Below, in pieces: positions 17,394-28,415 of a DNA stretch of 64,000 nucleotides. Each line of letters opens with the position of its first letter. Positions within the stretch are counted from its first letter, which is position 1. Origin of the DNA: Cupriavidus sp. WKF15 (GTDB taxonomy: Bacteria; Pseudomonadota; Gammaproteobacteria; Burkholderiales; Burkholderiaceae). The DNA is taken from positions 3,038,001 to 3,102,000 of the forward strand of contig NZ_CP119572.1 in assembly GCF_029278605.1 (NCBI RefSeq). The letters run 5' to 3'. Made by a program: the position numbers and the translations under genes. The notes beneath the pieces were generated by a model, which was not told where the DNA came from, did not search any database, and saw only the letters and a program-made list of their open reading frames with translations.

Positions 17394-19508
17394 TCAGCCC
17401 TGGCTGGGGACAATGGTGTCGCGCGCGGCAGACGCCCCGTCCCCACTGCCATCTGCGGCCGGGTCGCCCGCTTCGCCGGCGGGAGGCTCGGCGCCTTCCG
17501 CGGACTGCTCGGCAGCGTGCTCGGCTGCCATCTCCGCCGCGGCTTCTGCCGAGACTTCAGCGGCTTCCTCGTCGCTTTCGAGTTCTTCCTCGGGCAACGC
17601 GCCCTCACCGGCAAAGACTTCGAGCACCCGGCACGACACATCGAGCGAGATCTCATCGATGTCGCCGATCTCGAGCAGCACCTGCGTGCCGCGCTGCGCC
17701 TGCGCCAGTTCGGGCACGCGCGTGACCAGCGGGATCTCGGTGAAGCGCACCGCGCCTTCCTTGAGCGTGGTGGCCATCATGCGCTCGCGGCCTTCCTGCT
17801 GCAGCCAGCGCAGGCACCAGTAGCGTTCCATGGTCGACTGGTGGTCCGCATAGGCCGCGTAGGTGCCTTCGAAGTCCGCCACCGCGGCCAGCAGGTCGGC
17901 GTCCTTCGGCTTGAACGGCGCCACCAGCTTGGCCGTGATGCCATGCTGCGCCACCGCCAGGATCTGCCACTGGTTGACCAGGTCGACATAGCGGCGCAGC
18001 GGCGAAGTGCTCCACGCATACTGCGCCACGCCCAGCCCTTCGTGCGGGGCCGGGTAGGTCTGCATGCGGGTGCGGTGCATGCCCCAGGCCTTCTGCGTGC
18101 GGTAGATGCCCGGCACGCCGTTGTCCGCCAGCAGCTTGCCCCACGTGCTGTTGGCCAGGATCATCAGCTCGGCCACGATCTTGTCCAGCGGCGATCCGCG
18201 CTTGCGCTGCTCGATGCGCACGCGCTGGCTGCCGTCGGCCTGGTCGTCGAGGTAGAAATTGAAATCCGCGCGATTGTGCGATTCGGGTCGCAGGCCACTG
18301 GCCAGGCGGGCCTTCTGGCGCTCGTCGTGCAGTGCGCCGGCAAAGTGCCACAGGCGCGTCAGTTCGGCGCGGAACGGATAGTCACCGCTACCATCGGCCA
18401 GCGACGCCTCGGTGATGACATCGTCGAGCAGGTTATGACGCAGGTTGGCCGCGATCATCACCATCTCGGCGCGCGTCTCGCTGCCCAGCACCTGCCATTG
18501 CAGTGGCTCGACCGTCACGTAGAGCGACAGCGCCGGGCACTGGCGGCCTTCCTGCAGCGTGTAGCGCTCGACCACGGCGTCGGGCAGCATGGTGATCTTG
18601 TCGCCCGGGAAGTAGACGGTGGAAAGGCGATTGCGCGCGACCGCGTCGAGCGGCTCGCCACGGCGGATGCCAAGCGCGGGCGCGGCAATGTGGATGCCGA
18701 CGCGCAGGTTGCCGTCCGGCAGCTCGGTGACCGACAGCGCATCGTCGATCTCGGTGGTAGTCACGTCATCGATCGAGAACGCTTGCACGTCGGCCACGGG
18801 CAGGTCGGCCTGCGGCTCGGGTACGTCGATCTCCGGGAAGCCCGTGCCCTTCGGGAAGCACTCGGCAAGGAACTTGGCCTCATGCAGCGCACGCGCGCTG
18901 GCCACGCCGCCGGCCGCCACCATCAGGCGCATCGGCGACATGCCGAGCGCAGTGCAGGCGGCGTCCATCGCCTTGTATTCCAGGCTGTTCTTGTCCGGCT
19001 TGAACAGCAGTTGCAGCACCTTGTTGCGGAACGATTCCGGCAGGGTCAGCGCCTTCAGCTGGTCTTCATATTCGGCCTGCAAGAGTGCCTGCTGCTTCTT
19101 GCGCTCAAGCGCGGCCAGGGCGGCCTTGAGCTGGTCTTCCGGCGCGCGCTGGTAGCGTCCGCGACCCTTGCGGCGGAAATACACCGGGTTGCCGTGCAGG
19201 GCCATGGCCAGTGCCGCCTGCTGCACGGGGCCGGCATCCGCGCCGTAGTATTCGGCGGCCAGCTCGGCAAAGCCGAATTCGGCTTCGGGTGCGCATTCCC
19301 ACAGGAAGTCGAGGTCGATTTCGGCGGTCATCTCGCCGGTCTGGCGCACCAGCTCGCTCGCCGACGGCTGGGCAAACTGCAGCAGCACGTCGCGCGACTT
19401 GACCTTGGTGCGCTTGCCGGCCGGCAATTCGACCTGGTAGGCCTCGCCCTGCTGAGTCAGCACGGTGCCGGCGCGAATCTCGCCGCCTTCTTCGAACAGC
19501 AACTGCAT
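17394..19508 (-). CDS. RNB-domain 3'-5' exoribonuclease (RNase II-like)
   Basis: A 704-residue RNase II/R family protein degrading RNA processively. The RNB domain (about 240-560) contains IDDVTTTEIDDALSV, with the conserved acidic residues that bind catalytic metal, HIAAPALGI, the YFPGDKITMLP motif, and the C-terminal YAWSTSPLRRYVDLVNQWQI. It ends in a long acidic Ala/Glu-rich tail (about 640-704), probably disordered, after a short beta-rich segment in place of a clear S1 domain. The N terminus (MQLLFEEGGEIRAGTVL) also departs from E. coli RNase II, so I give no gene symbol. It opens the rnb-tonB-aroE-mtgA run, with 141 bp to the next gene. Confidence 0.92.
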   Translation of the reverse strand: MQLLFEEGGEIRAGTVLTQQGEAYQVELPAGKRTKVKSRDVLLQFAQPSASELVRQTGEMTAEIDLDFLWECAPEAEFGFAELAAEYYGADAGPVQQAALAMALHGNPVYFRRKGRGRYQRAPEDQLKAALAALERKKQQALLQAEYEDQLKALTLPESFRNKVLQLLFKPDKNSLEYKAMDAACTALGMSPMRLMVAAGGVASARALHEAKFLAECFPKGTGFPEIDVPEPQADLPVADVQAFSIDDVTTTEIDDALSVTELPDGNLRVGIHIAAPALGIRRGEPLDAVARNRLSTVYFPGDKITMLPDAVVERYTLQEGRQCPALSLYVTVEPLQWQVLGSETRAEMVMIAANLRHNLLDDVITEASLADGSGDYPFRAELTRLWHFAGALHDERQKARLASGLRPESHNRADFNFYLDDQADGSQRVRIEQRKRGSPLDKIVAELMILANSTWGKLLADNGVPGIYRTQKAWGMHRTRMQTYPAPHEGLGVAQYAWSTSPLRRYVDLVNQWQILAVAQHGITAKLVAPFKPKDADLLAAVADFEGTYAAYADHQSTMERYWCLRWLQQEGRERMMATTLKEGAVRFTEIPLVTRVPELAQAQRGTQVLLEIGDIDEISLDVSCRVLEVFAGEGALPEEELESDEEAAEVSAEAAAEMAAEHAAEQSAEGAEPPAGEAGDPAADGSGDGASAARDTIVPSQG

Positions 19509-19721
19509 CGATCGGTACTTTCAGAAATGCCGGGAACCCTGCCGCTCGGGCGGCACAGACGAGGGTTCCGGGGAGATAGAGTGAGTGCCCCTGACGGGCA
19601 GGCTGGCCGCAAGTGCCAAAGTCAGAATGATACCGCACTGGTTCCGGCCCCCTGCCGGCGACCGGCACGGCGGGGGTATGGCGCGGGGTATGTCGCGTAG
19701 TGCGGCCGGATGAAGGTGACG

Positions 19722-21101
<1,380 letters not shown>

Positions 21102-21105
<4 letters not shown>

Positions 21106-21710
21106 GCCGCGCGGCCCGGCACCACGCCGCCAGGCCTGTAGCCGCAGAAGGCCAGCACGTCGTCGACATAGTCCGCAAACTCGCTGATGCCGTGATCGCT
21201 GCCCGAGATCACGCGGATATGCGCGCCCGTGCAGGCGGCGACCATCTCGCGGTAGTCGAGCACTTCATCGCCGGTGGCAGCCAGCAGGTAATAGCGTTCG
21301 GGATGCGTCAGGGCATCGACGCGCAAGTCGAGCAGTTCCTGCATATGGCGCGGCTCGACCGTGACCGAGCCGCCGCCGTGCCACAGCGGTTGCTCGCCGA
21401 TGTATTGCTGCAAGTCGGTCCACGGGTGGATAGCCGGGTTCAGCAGCACCGTGCGGCAGCCATGGCGCTCGCCGAGCCAGCGCGCGTAGAAGCCGCCCAG
21501 CGAGGACCCCACGATCGCGATTTCCTGGTCGCCGCCCGCGCGCGCCGCGCTGATGGCGGCTTCGGCCTGGGCGATCGCCCGGGCAGGAGAGACATCGAGC
21601 AAGGGGCAGGCGTAGTAGCGCCCCACGCCCCATTCGCGCATGCGCTCCTGCACCAGCCGCGCCTTGAACGACTGCGGCGAGGAGCGGAATCCGTGCAGGT
21701 ACAGCAGCAT
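21102..21710 (-). CDS. YqiA-like alpha/beta-hydrolase (esterase)
   Basis: A 202-residue protein of the YqiA/UPF0227 branch. It starts [16 protein letters not shown], has the nucleophile elbow GSSLGGFYA (Ser at about 70), LLNPAIHP, an acidic residue in TGDEVLDY and the catalytic His in GSDHGISEF. The family contains small acyl esterases; the physiological substrate is unknown. It sits between mpl (11 bp upstream) and ubiC (four-base overlap), so the three are probably transcribed together. Confidence 0.9.
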
Positions 21711-21721
21711 ATCGGCTGCCC

Positions 21722-23101
21722 TTAGCCTGCGGCGCCCTGGCCCAGCGCGTCCAGCAACTTCTGGTGCACGCCGCCGAAGCCGCCGTTGCTCATGACCAGC
21801 ACCTGGTCGCCGGGCCGCGCCGCGGCGCGCACGGCCTCGACCAGTGCGCCGAGATCGTGGAAAGCCGCGGCCTTCTTGCCAAGCGGGGCCAGCGCGCCAG
21901 CTAGGTCCCAGCCGAGCGCGTCCTTGCCGCTCGGGGCGCCATAGCCGAACACCAGGTCGGCCTGCTCGAGGCTGGCCGGCAGCTGCGCCTTCATCACGCC
22001 GAGCTTCATGGTGTTGGAGCGCGGCTCCAGCACAGCCAGGATGCGCGCGCCATCGACGCGGCGGCGCAGGCCTTCCAGCGTCGTCTGGATGGCCGTCGGA
22101 TGATGGGCGAAGTCGTCATAGACGGTTACGCCGCCGGCCACGCCACGCACTTCCATGCGGCGCTTCACGTTGGCGAAGCGCCCCAGCGACTCGATGGCCT
22201 GCGCCGGCGGCACGCCGACATGGCGCGCGGCGGCAATGGCGGCCAGCGCGTTCAAGCGGTTATGGGTGCCCTGCAGGTCCCAGGTCACGCGGCCCTGCAC
22301 GGCCTCGCCGAACCACACGTCGAAGGCATCCTTGCCGCCGTCGCCGCCTGCGTCGCTTTCGCGCCAGTCACCAACGCCAAATTGCTCCACCTCGCTCCAG
22401 CAGCCACGCTCGAGCACGCGGGCCAGGCTGGCTTCGAGGCCATTGACGACCAGGCGGCCCTGCCCCGGCACCGTACGCACCAGGTGGTGGAACTGCGTTT
22501 CGATCGCCGCGAGATCCGGGAAGATGTCGGCGTGATCGTATTCCAGGTTGTTCAGGATGGCCGTGCGCGGACGGTAGTGGACGAACTTGCTGCGCTTGTC
22601 GAAGAAGGCGGTGTCGTATTCATCCGCCTCGATCACGAAGAAGTCCGATTCCGTCACGCGCGCCGAGATGCCGAAATTCTGCGGCACGCCGCCGACGAGA
22701 AAACCGGGGTTGTAGCCGGCATCCTCCAGGATCCACGCGAGCATCGACGTCGTGGTGGTCTTGCCGTGCGTGCCGGCCACGGCCAGTACCCACTTGCCCG
22801 CCAGTACGTGCTCGCCCAGCCATTGCGGGCCCGACACATAGGGCAGGTTGCGGTTGAGGATCGCTTCCATCAGCGGATTGCCGCGCGACACCACGTTGCC
22901 GATCACGAACAGGTCCGGCTCAAGCGCGAGCTGGGCGGGATCGAAGCCCTCGATCAGCTCGATACCCTGGGCCTCGAGCTGGGTGCTCATTGGCGGATAG
23001 ACATTGGCATCGCAGCCGGTCACACGATGACCGGCCTGCTTGGCGAGTACCGCCAGGCCGCCCATGAAAGTGCCGCAGATGCCAAGGATATGAATATGCA
23101 T
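21722..23101 (-). CDS. mpl: UDP-N-acetylmuramate:L-Ala-gamma-D-Glu-meso-DAP ligase
   Basis: Recycles murein tripeptide by ligating it to UDP-MurNAc in the cytoplasm. The 459-residue protein has MHIHILGICGTFMGGLAVLAKQAGHRVTG, the ATP-binding VAGTHGKTTTTSML, EADEYDTAFFDKRSKF and VYDDFAHHPTAI, which together distinguish Mpl from MurC. The length agrees with the family. It is the first gene of a minus-strand run (mpl, yqiA-like, ubiC, SDR); the divergent neighbour starts 172 bp away. Confidence 0.97.
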   Translation of the reverse strand: MHIHILGICGTFMGGLAVLAKQAGHRVTGCDANVYPPMSTQLEAQGIELIEGFDPAQLALEPDLFVIGNVVSRGNPLMEAILNRNLPYVSGPQWLGEHVLAGKWVLAVAGTHGKTTTTSMLAWILEDAGYNPGFLVGGVPQNFGISARVTESDFFVIEADEYDTAFFDKRSKFVHYRPRTAILNNLEYDHADIFPDLAAIETQFHHLVRTVPGQGRLVVNGLEASLARVLERGCWSEVEQFGVGDWRESDAGGDGGKDAFDVWFGEAVQGRVTWDLQGTHNRLNALAAIAAARHVGVPPAQAIESLGRFANVKRRMEVRGVAGGVTVYDDFAHHPTAIQTTLEGLRRRVDGARILAVLEPRSNTMKLGVMKAQLPASLEQADLVFGYGAPSGKDALGWDLAGALAPLGKKAAAFHDLGALVEAVRAAARPGDQVLVMSNGGFGGVHQKLLDALGQGAAG

Positions 23102-23273
23102 GGGGTTCCCGGAAAGACTTGGGACCGGTCGGGCCGGTCGGCTTGCCAGCCGTGGTCCAGCGGACCATGCCGGGCAGGAAGACTTCGATTGTACCCGAGC
23201 GCTTGCGCGCTTCGCTGCACTGCGGCAGAGCTCTGCGCACCGGCCGGGCGCGCTGCTCCGGTATCATCGGCAC

Positions 23274-23957
23274 ATGCCACGACATGCCCTTTCCGACCCT
23301 GCCCGCCTGCGCGAGGAGATCGCACAGGCCGCGGCACGCATGATTGCCGAAGATGGCGCCGATTACGCCACCGCGAAGCGCAAGGCCGCGCGCCAGTTGC
23401 TCGGCGACCAGCGCGTGGCTGGCGAATGGCTGCCCGATAACGAGATGATCGAAGCCGAAGTCCGCGCTTATCAGGCACTTTTCCACGCCGAGACGCAGCC
23501 GCGCGTGCTGGCGCTGCTGCGCCGGGTAGCCATCCTCGCGATGGAGGACCTGGCTGGCTTCCGCCCGTACCTCGTGGGCGCCGTGCTCAATGGCACCGCG
23601 ACCGAGCATTCGGATATCTATCTGCAATGCTTCTGCGACAGCGCCAAGGACGCCACATTGCACCTGCTCAATGCCGGCGTCGACTTCGAGACCAGCGAGT
23701 CCCGTCACTTCAATGGCCGCGGCGAGGTTGAAACCCTGAGCTTCCTGTGGAAAGGCCAGTGGCCCGACCGTCGCGAAGCCCGCCTGCTGGCCGGCGAAGT
23801 CCGTGCCGAGCTGGGTGTGCCCGTCGGTATTCATATTGCTCTGTATGATGCCGATGACGAACGCGGCGCCGCGCGCTCCGATGCGAGCGGCCGCCTGGCC
23901 AGGGCCGACATGCAGGCCGTGCGGGCGCTGCTTGCCGACGCGGATGGGTCGAACTGA
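23274..23957 (+). CDS. Conserved hypothetical protein, possibly nucleotidyltransferase-like
   Basis: 227 residues, function unknown. The first half is helical and basic (LREEIAQAAARMIAEDGADYATAKRKAARQLL, then LPDNEMIEAEVRAYQALF); the second half is alpha/beta with VGAVLNGTATEHSDIYLQCF, where G-T-A-T-x-x-S-D recalls the GS-x-D-ID-type strand of nucleotidyltransferases, and a later GVPVGIHIALY. I cannot confirm that relationship. The start was chosen at MPRHALSDP because the upstream extension is of low quality. It is divergent from mpl and 74 bp ahead of tlpA, so it is probably cotranscribed with tlpA. Confidence 0.8.
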   Translation: MPRHALSDPARLREEIAQAAARMIAEDGADYATAKRKAARQLLGDQRVAGEWLPDNEMIEAEVRAYQALFHAETQPRVLALLRRVAILAMEDLAGFRPYLVGAVLNGTATEHSDIYLQCFCDSAKDATLHLLNAGVDFETSESRHFNGRGEVETLSFLWKGQWPDRREARLLAGEVRAELGVPVGIHIALYDADDERGAARSDASGRLARADMQAVRALLADADGSN

Positions 23958-24031
23958 GGCCAGCCGAGCCTGTCAGAAGATCACCATTTGCCGGCATCTG
24001 CGCCGAACCGCTGCCCGCTTACCGAGACCCC

Positions 24032-24580
24032 ATGAACGCTCCCACCCAGAAACCTGTCAACCGTTCCCGCCTGTGGCAGTGGATTGCCGTGGCCGTGGTG
24101 GCCTGTGCCGCGGGAGCGCTGGCCGGTCATTTCGTATTCTCGCCAAAACCAGCGTCCTCGCAGGCCGTGGAAACTTTCTTCCAGACTCGCCTGCCCGACC
24201 CGAGTGGCACCGATATCGATCTTGGCAAGCTGCGCGGCAAAACCGTGGTGGTCAACTTCTGGGCGCCGTGGTGCGGGCCCTGCGTGGAAGAAATGCCGGA
24301 GCTGACCGCGCTGCATGCCGAGTACGCGGCCCGCAAGGTCGAGTTTGTCGGCATCGGCATTGATTCAGCCGCCAATATCCAGCAGTTCGTGAAGAAAGTG
24401 CCGGTTGCCTATCCTCTCGCGGTGGCTGGCTTCGCGGGCACGGAGTTGTCGCGCAACTTCGGCAATGCCGCTGGCGGCCTGCCTTACACCGTCGTGATCA
24501 ATCCCGACGGATCCGTGAAATACCGCAAGATGGGACGCATCACGTCTGACGAGTTGCGCGCGGTTCTGCCACGATCCTAG
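24032..24580 (+). CDS. TlpA/ResA-type membrane-anchored thiol-disulfide reductase
   Basis: A 182-residue thioredoxin-fold protein with one N-terminal membrane segment (WQWIAVAVVACAAGALAGHFVF), so the catalytic domain faces the periplasm. The redox motif is WCGPC in FWAPWCGPCVEEMPEL, and the cis-proline loop is GGLPYTVV. TlpA/ResA proteins keep cysteines of apocytochromes or copper-site proteins reduced; which substrate applies here is unknown, as no cytochrome maturation genes are nearby. Confidence 0.92.
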   Translation: MNAPTQKPVNRSRLWQWIAVAVVACAAGALAGHFVFSPKPASSQAVETFFQTRLPDPSGTDIDLGKLRGKTVVVNFWAPWCGPCVEEMPELTALHAEYAARKVEFVGIGIDSAANIQQFVKKVPVAYPLAVAGFAGTELSRNFGNAAGGLPYTVVINPDGSVKYRKMGRITSDELRAVLPRS

Positions 24581-24609
24581 GTGCAGCCGGCGCCATAACA
24601 GGCTTCTTC

Positions 24610-24643
24610 ATGCAAGTTCACGGAATCGGTGCCGAACTTGCAT
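24610..24643. repeat. Hairpin-forming inverted repeat after tlpA
   Basis: ATGCAAGTTC (24610-24619) and GAACTTGCAT (24634-24643) are perfect 10-bp inverted repeats with a 14-base loop. No T-run follows, so a role as operator or mRNA end-protection is as likely as termination. Confidence 0.5.
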
Positions 24644-24796
24644 CGAAACTGCGCGCATATTGCGCCCGGCGCCCCAAAGTGGCCTAATCAACGCGCCAAT
24701 GCCGGGCAAGCGCATGAAGCCTTGTATCGCGTGCTAGACAAATCCCTCTAAGCTACGGTAATCTCCGCGCAATTTCGTTGAACTGGTCGAGCCGCC

Positions 24797-25285
24797 GTGA
24801 CTGCAACCCGCTCCAATCGTCGCTCAGCCCGCTACCGCAAGGTGCTGGTCCTGCATGGGCCAAACCTCAATTTGCTGGGCACGCGCGAACCGGAGACCTA
24901 CGGGCATACCACGCTGGCCGATATCGACGCAGCACTGGGGCGTCACGCCGCCGACGCCGGTATCGCGTTGTCGTCATTCCAGTCCAACCACGAAGGGGCG
25001 CTGGTCGACCGCGTCCACGCCGCGCGTACGGAAGGGGTGGATTTCATCATCATCAACCCGGCCGCCTATACGCACACCAGCGTGGCGCTGCGCGATGCGC
25101 TGGCCGGCGTGGCCATTCCGTTTGTCGAAGTGCACCTGTCGAATGTGCATCGCCGCGAAAGCTTCCGTCACCATTCCTATTTCTCCGACCTCGCGGTCGG
25201 CGTGATCTGCGGATTGGGCTGGCACGGCTACCTGCTGGCGCTGGACTATGCCCTCGGGCTGGAGCAGCCGCCGCCAAAGGGCTGA
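24797..25285 (+). CDS. aroQ: 3-Dehydroquinate dehydratase, type II
   Basis: Third step of the shikimate pathway. The 162-residue protein has [21 protein letters not shown] with the catalytic Tyr, [30 protein letters not shown] and [22 protein letters not shown], the complete type-II signature. It begins with GTG; no ATG occurs before the conserved core, so the GTG is the best start. It precedes accB by 172 bp, an arrangement widespread in proteobacteria. Confidence 0.96.
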   Translation: MTATRSNRRSARYRKVLVLHGPNLNLLGTREPETYGHTTLADIDAALGRHAADAGIALSSFQSNHEGALVDRVHAARTEGVDFIIINPAAYTHTSVALRDALAGVAIPFVEVHLSNVHRRESFRHHSYFSDLAVGVICGLGWHGYLLALDYALGLEQPPPKG

Positions 25286-25457
25286 AGCCCGCCGGCAAAC
25301 AAGCTTTACCCGAAAAACATGACGCGCGCCGCCTGGCGCCGCGCCTGCAGCGTGTGCGAACACCGCGGGCGTGGACAGCCGGTCGCCGCACCGACGATTT
25401 CTTCCGCCGCGGCCCGCCAGGGCGCGCCCGGACAACCTGATTCAGGAGGATAAGAAG

Positions 25458-25922
25458 ATGGACCTGCGCAAGCTGAAGACGCTGATCGACCTGGTGGCCG
25501 AATCCGGCATCTCGGAGCTGGAAGTGACGGAAGGCGATGGCAAGGTACGCATCGTCAAGCAACCGCCGCAAGTCATCGCCGCGCCGATGGCCATGCCGCA
25601 GATGCAGGCACTGCCGGTCATGCCTGCCGCCGCCGCTGCAGCCAGCGCCCCGGTAGCCGCCGAGCCGGCCGCCGCCCAGCTTCCGGCAGGCCACGTGGTG
25701 ACCTCGCCCATGGTCGGTACTTTCTATCGTGCCCCGTCGCCGGGCGCCGCGCCGTTCGTCAATGTGGGCGACACCGTCAAGGAAGGCCAGACCGTCTGCA
25801 TCATCGAGGCCATGAAGCTGCTCAACGAGATCGAGTGCGACAAGGCCGGCGTGATCAAGGAAATCCTGGTCGAGAACGGCCAGGCAGTGGAATACGGCCA
25901 GCCGCTGTTCGTCATCGGCTGA
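25458..25922 (+). CDS. accB: Biotin carboxyl carrier protein of acetyl-CoA carboxylase
   Basis: Carries the carboxylated biotin in the first step of fatty acid synthesis. The 154-residue protein has an N-terminal helical part ([23 protein letters not shown]), an Ala/Pro/Met-rich flexible linker (about 40-75) and the biotinyl domain with [17 protein letters not shown] and the biotinylated lysine in [27 protein letters not shown] gives a strong ribosome-binding site for the chosen ATG. accC follows 199 bp downstream. Confidence 0.96.
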   Translation: MDLRKLKTLIDLVAESGISELEVTEGDGKVRIVKQPPQVIAAPMAMPQMQALPVMPAAAAAASAPVAAEPAAAQLPAGHVVTSPMVGTFYRAPSPGAAPFVNVGDTVKEGQTVCIIEAMKLLNEIECDKAGVIKEILVENGQAVEYGQPLFVIG

Positions 25923-26121
25923 TGCTGTCCGGCGAGCCGCGCAGCCCTGCCCGATGCGGCGCGGGGCTGAGCGGCTCGCCGGATCTCGTGGATGTCCGCA
26001 CGTTGCGGCCAGCATCCCATGCCATGAAGCGGCCCCCTGGCATCGCCAGTTCCCCGGCCGCGCGCCCGGTGTGCCGCTGAGGCACCTGGGGGGACCGCTC
26101 CCGTTCTCGCAGAGAGAGACC

Positions 26122-27474
26122 ATGTTTGAAAAAATTCTGATCGCGAACCGCGGTGAAATTGCCCTTCGCATCCAGCGCGCCTGCCGCGAGCTGGGCATCA
26201 AGACCGTGGTGGTGTACTCGGAAGCCGACAAGGAAGCCAAGTACGTGAAGCTGGCCGACGAAGCCGTGTGTATCGGCCCGGCCCCGTCGCCGCTGTCCTA
26301 CCTGAACATGCCTGCCATCATCTCGGCCGCCGAGGTGACCGACGCGCAGGCGATCCACCCGGGCTATGGCTTCCTGTCGGAGAATGCCGACTTTGCCGAG
26401 CGCGTGGAGAAGTCCGGCTTCGTCTTCATCGGCCCGACCGCCGAAAGCATCCGCCTGATGGGCGACAAGGTCTCGGCCAAGCAGGCCATGATCAAGGCCG
26501 GCGTGCCGTGCGTGCCGGGCTCGGATGGCGCGTTGCCCGAAGATCCGAAGGAAATCCTGGCCATCGCGCGCCAGGTGGGCTACCCGGTCATCATCAAGGC
26601 CGCCGGCGGCGGTGGCGGCCGCGGCATGCGCGTGGTCCACACCGAGGCTGCGCTGGTCAACGCCGTCAACATGACGCGCGAGGAAGCCGGCCGCGCCTTC
26701 GGCAACCCCGAGGTCTACATGGAGAAGTTCCTGGAGAATCCGCGCCACGTGGAAATCCAGATCCTTGCCGACCAGCACAAGCAGGCCATCTGGCTGGGCG
26801 AGCGCGACTGCTCCATGCAGCGCCGCCACCAGAAGGTGATCGAGGAAGCGCCCGCGCCGCACATCCCGCGCCGCCTGATCGAGCGCATCGGCGACCGCTG
26901 CGCCGAGGCTTGCCGCAAGATGGGCTACCGCGGCGCCGGCACGTTCGAGTTCCTGTACGAGAACAACGAGTTCTACTTCATCGAGATGAACACGCGCGTG
27001 CAGGTCGAGCACCCGGTCACCGAGATGATCACCGGCATCGACATCGTGCAGGAACAGATCCGCATCGCCTTCGGCGAAAAGCTGCGCTTCCGCCAGAAGG
27101 ATGTGCTGTTCCGTGGGCATGCGATCGAGTGCCGCATCAACGCCGAAGACCCGTTCAAGTTCATCCCGTCGCCGGGCCGCATCACCGCCTGGCACATGCC
27201 TGGCGGTCCCGGTGTACGCGTGGACTCGCACGCGTATGATGGCTACTTCGTCCCGCCGAATTATGATTCGATGATCGGCAAGATCATCACCTACGGCGCC
27301 AGCCGCGAGCAGGCCATTGCCCGCATGCGGATCGCGCTGTCGGAGATGGTGGTAGACGGTATCCAGACCAACGTCCCGCTGCACCGCGAGCTGATGATGG
27401 ACGCCAACTTCGTCGAAGGCGGCACCAGCATCCACTATCTCGAGCATCGCCTGGCGCAGCGCGAAAAAGCCTGA
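26122..27474 (+). CDS. accC: Biotin carboxylase subunit of acetyl-CoA carboxylase
   Basis: ATP-grasp enzyme that carboxylates biotin on AccB. The 450-residue protein shows [21 protein letters not shown], the ATP-binding [48 protein letters not shown] and the C-terminal biotin-carboxylase domain. The ATG after GAGAGAGACC was chosen; the upstream in-frame part has no family match. It is in the aroQ-accB-accC-prmA run. Confidence 0.97.
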   Translation: MFEKILIANRGEIALRIQRACRELGIKTVVVYSEADKEAKYVKLADEAVCIGPAPSPLSYLNMPAIISAAEVTDAQAIHPGYGFLSENADFAERVEKSGFVFIGPTAESIRLMGDKVSAKQAMIKAGVPCVPGSDGALPEDPKEILAIARQVGYPVIIKAAGGGGGRGMRVVHTEAALVNAVNMTREEAGRAFGNPEVYMEKFLENPRHVEIQILADQHKQAIWLGERDCSMQRRHQKVIEEAPAPHIPRRLIERIGDRCAEACRKMGYRGAGTFEFLYENNEFYFIEMNTRVQVEHPVTEMITGIDIVQEQIRIAFGEKLRFRQKDVLFRGHAIECRINAEDPFKFIPSPGRITAWHMPGGPGVRVDSHAYDGYFVPPNYDSMIGKIITYGASREQAIARMRIALSEMVVDGIQTNVPLHRELMMDANFVEGGTSIHYLEHRLAQREKA

Positions 27475-27512
27475 CGCGGCAGCTGCCGCACCTGCTGTAC
27501 AAAAGGAAGCCC

Positions 27513-28406
27513 GTGGCATTTCAGGAATGTGTGATCGAAGTGGCGCAGGACCAGGCCGAAGCCTGGTCTGACGCCTTGTTCGACCTTGGCGCGCTGTCGG
27601 TATCGGTGGAAGACGCCGACGCCGACACGCCGGATGAGCAGCCGCTGTTCGGCGAGCCCGGGCTCGAGCCGACACGGCTTGCCTGGAACCGCTCGCGCGT
27701 GGTCGCGCTGTTCGGCGACGACACCGACCCGGTGCTCGCGGTCGCGGCCGCGTCGAATGCACTCGGCATCGATCCGGTGCCGGCCTATGTGCTGCGCGAT
27801 GTCGAAGACCAGGACTGGGTGCGCCTCACGCAATCGCAGTTCGAGCCGATCCGCATCGGCGAACGGATCTGGGTCGTGCCGTCGTGGCACGAGGCGCCGG
27901 AGCCGGACGCCGTGGTACTTGAACTCGACCCGGGTCTCGCCTTTGGCACCGGCAGCCATCCGACCACGCGGCTCTGCATGCAGTGGCTGGAACAGAACCT
28001 GAAGGCCGGCGAGACCGTGCTCGACTACGGCTGCGGCTCCGGCATCCTCGCGATCGTGGCGAAGAAGCTCGGCGCCGGCGCTACGCTCGGCATCGACATC
28101 GACCCGAACGCCGTGGAAGCGTCGCGCTACAACGCCGAGCGCAACCAGGTCCAGGCCGGGTTCGCGCTGCCGGAGTCGGTCTCCGAGGCGACCTACGATC
28201 TCGTCGTCGCCAACATCCTCTCCAACCCGCTCAAGCTGATGGCCGCGATGCTGAGCGCCCGCGTGCGCTCCGGCGGACGCCTGGTGCTGTCCGGCGTGCT
28301 CGAGCGCCAGGCCGAGGAAGTCGCGGCCGCCTATGCCGCCTGGCTACCGCTGACCGTCTGGCGCAGCGAGGAAGGCTGGGTCTGCCTGCACGGCACCCGT
28401 CCCTGA
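27513..28406 (+). CDS. prmA: Ribosomal protein L11 methyltransferase
   Basis: SAM-dependent trimethylation of lysines in ribosomal protein L11. The 297-residue protein has an N-terminal L11-binding domain, [17 protein letters not shown], the SAM-binding [12 protein letters not shown] and the product-site [13 protein letters not shown]. The GTG start is preceded by AAAAGGAAG at good spacing. It follows accC by 38 bp, as is common in proteobacteria. Confidence 0.97.
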   Translation: MAFQECVIEVAQDQAEAWSDALFDLGALSVSVEDADADTPDEQPLFGEPGLEPTRLAWNRSRVVALFGDDTDPVLAVAAASNALGIDPVPAYVLRDVEDQDWVRLTQSQFEPIRIGERIWVVPSWHEAPEPDAVVLELDPGLAFGTGSHPTTRLCMQWLEQNLKAGETVLDYGCGSGILAIVAKKLGAGATLGIDIDPNAVEASRYNAERNQVQAGFALPESVSEATYDLVVANILSNPLKLMAAMLSARVRSGGRLVLSGVLERQAEEVAAAYAAWLPLTVWRSEEGWVCLHGTRP

Positions 28407-28415
28407 GGTGCGCCG

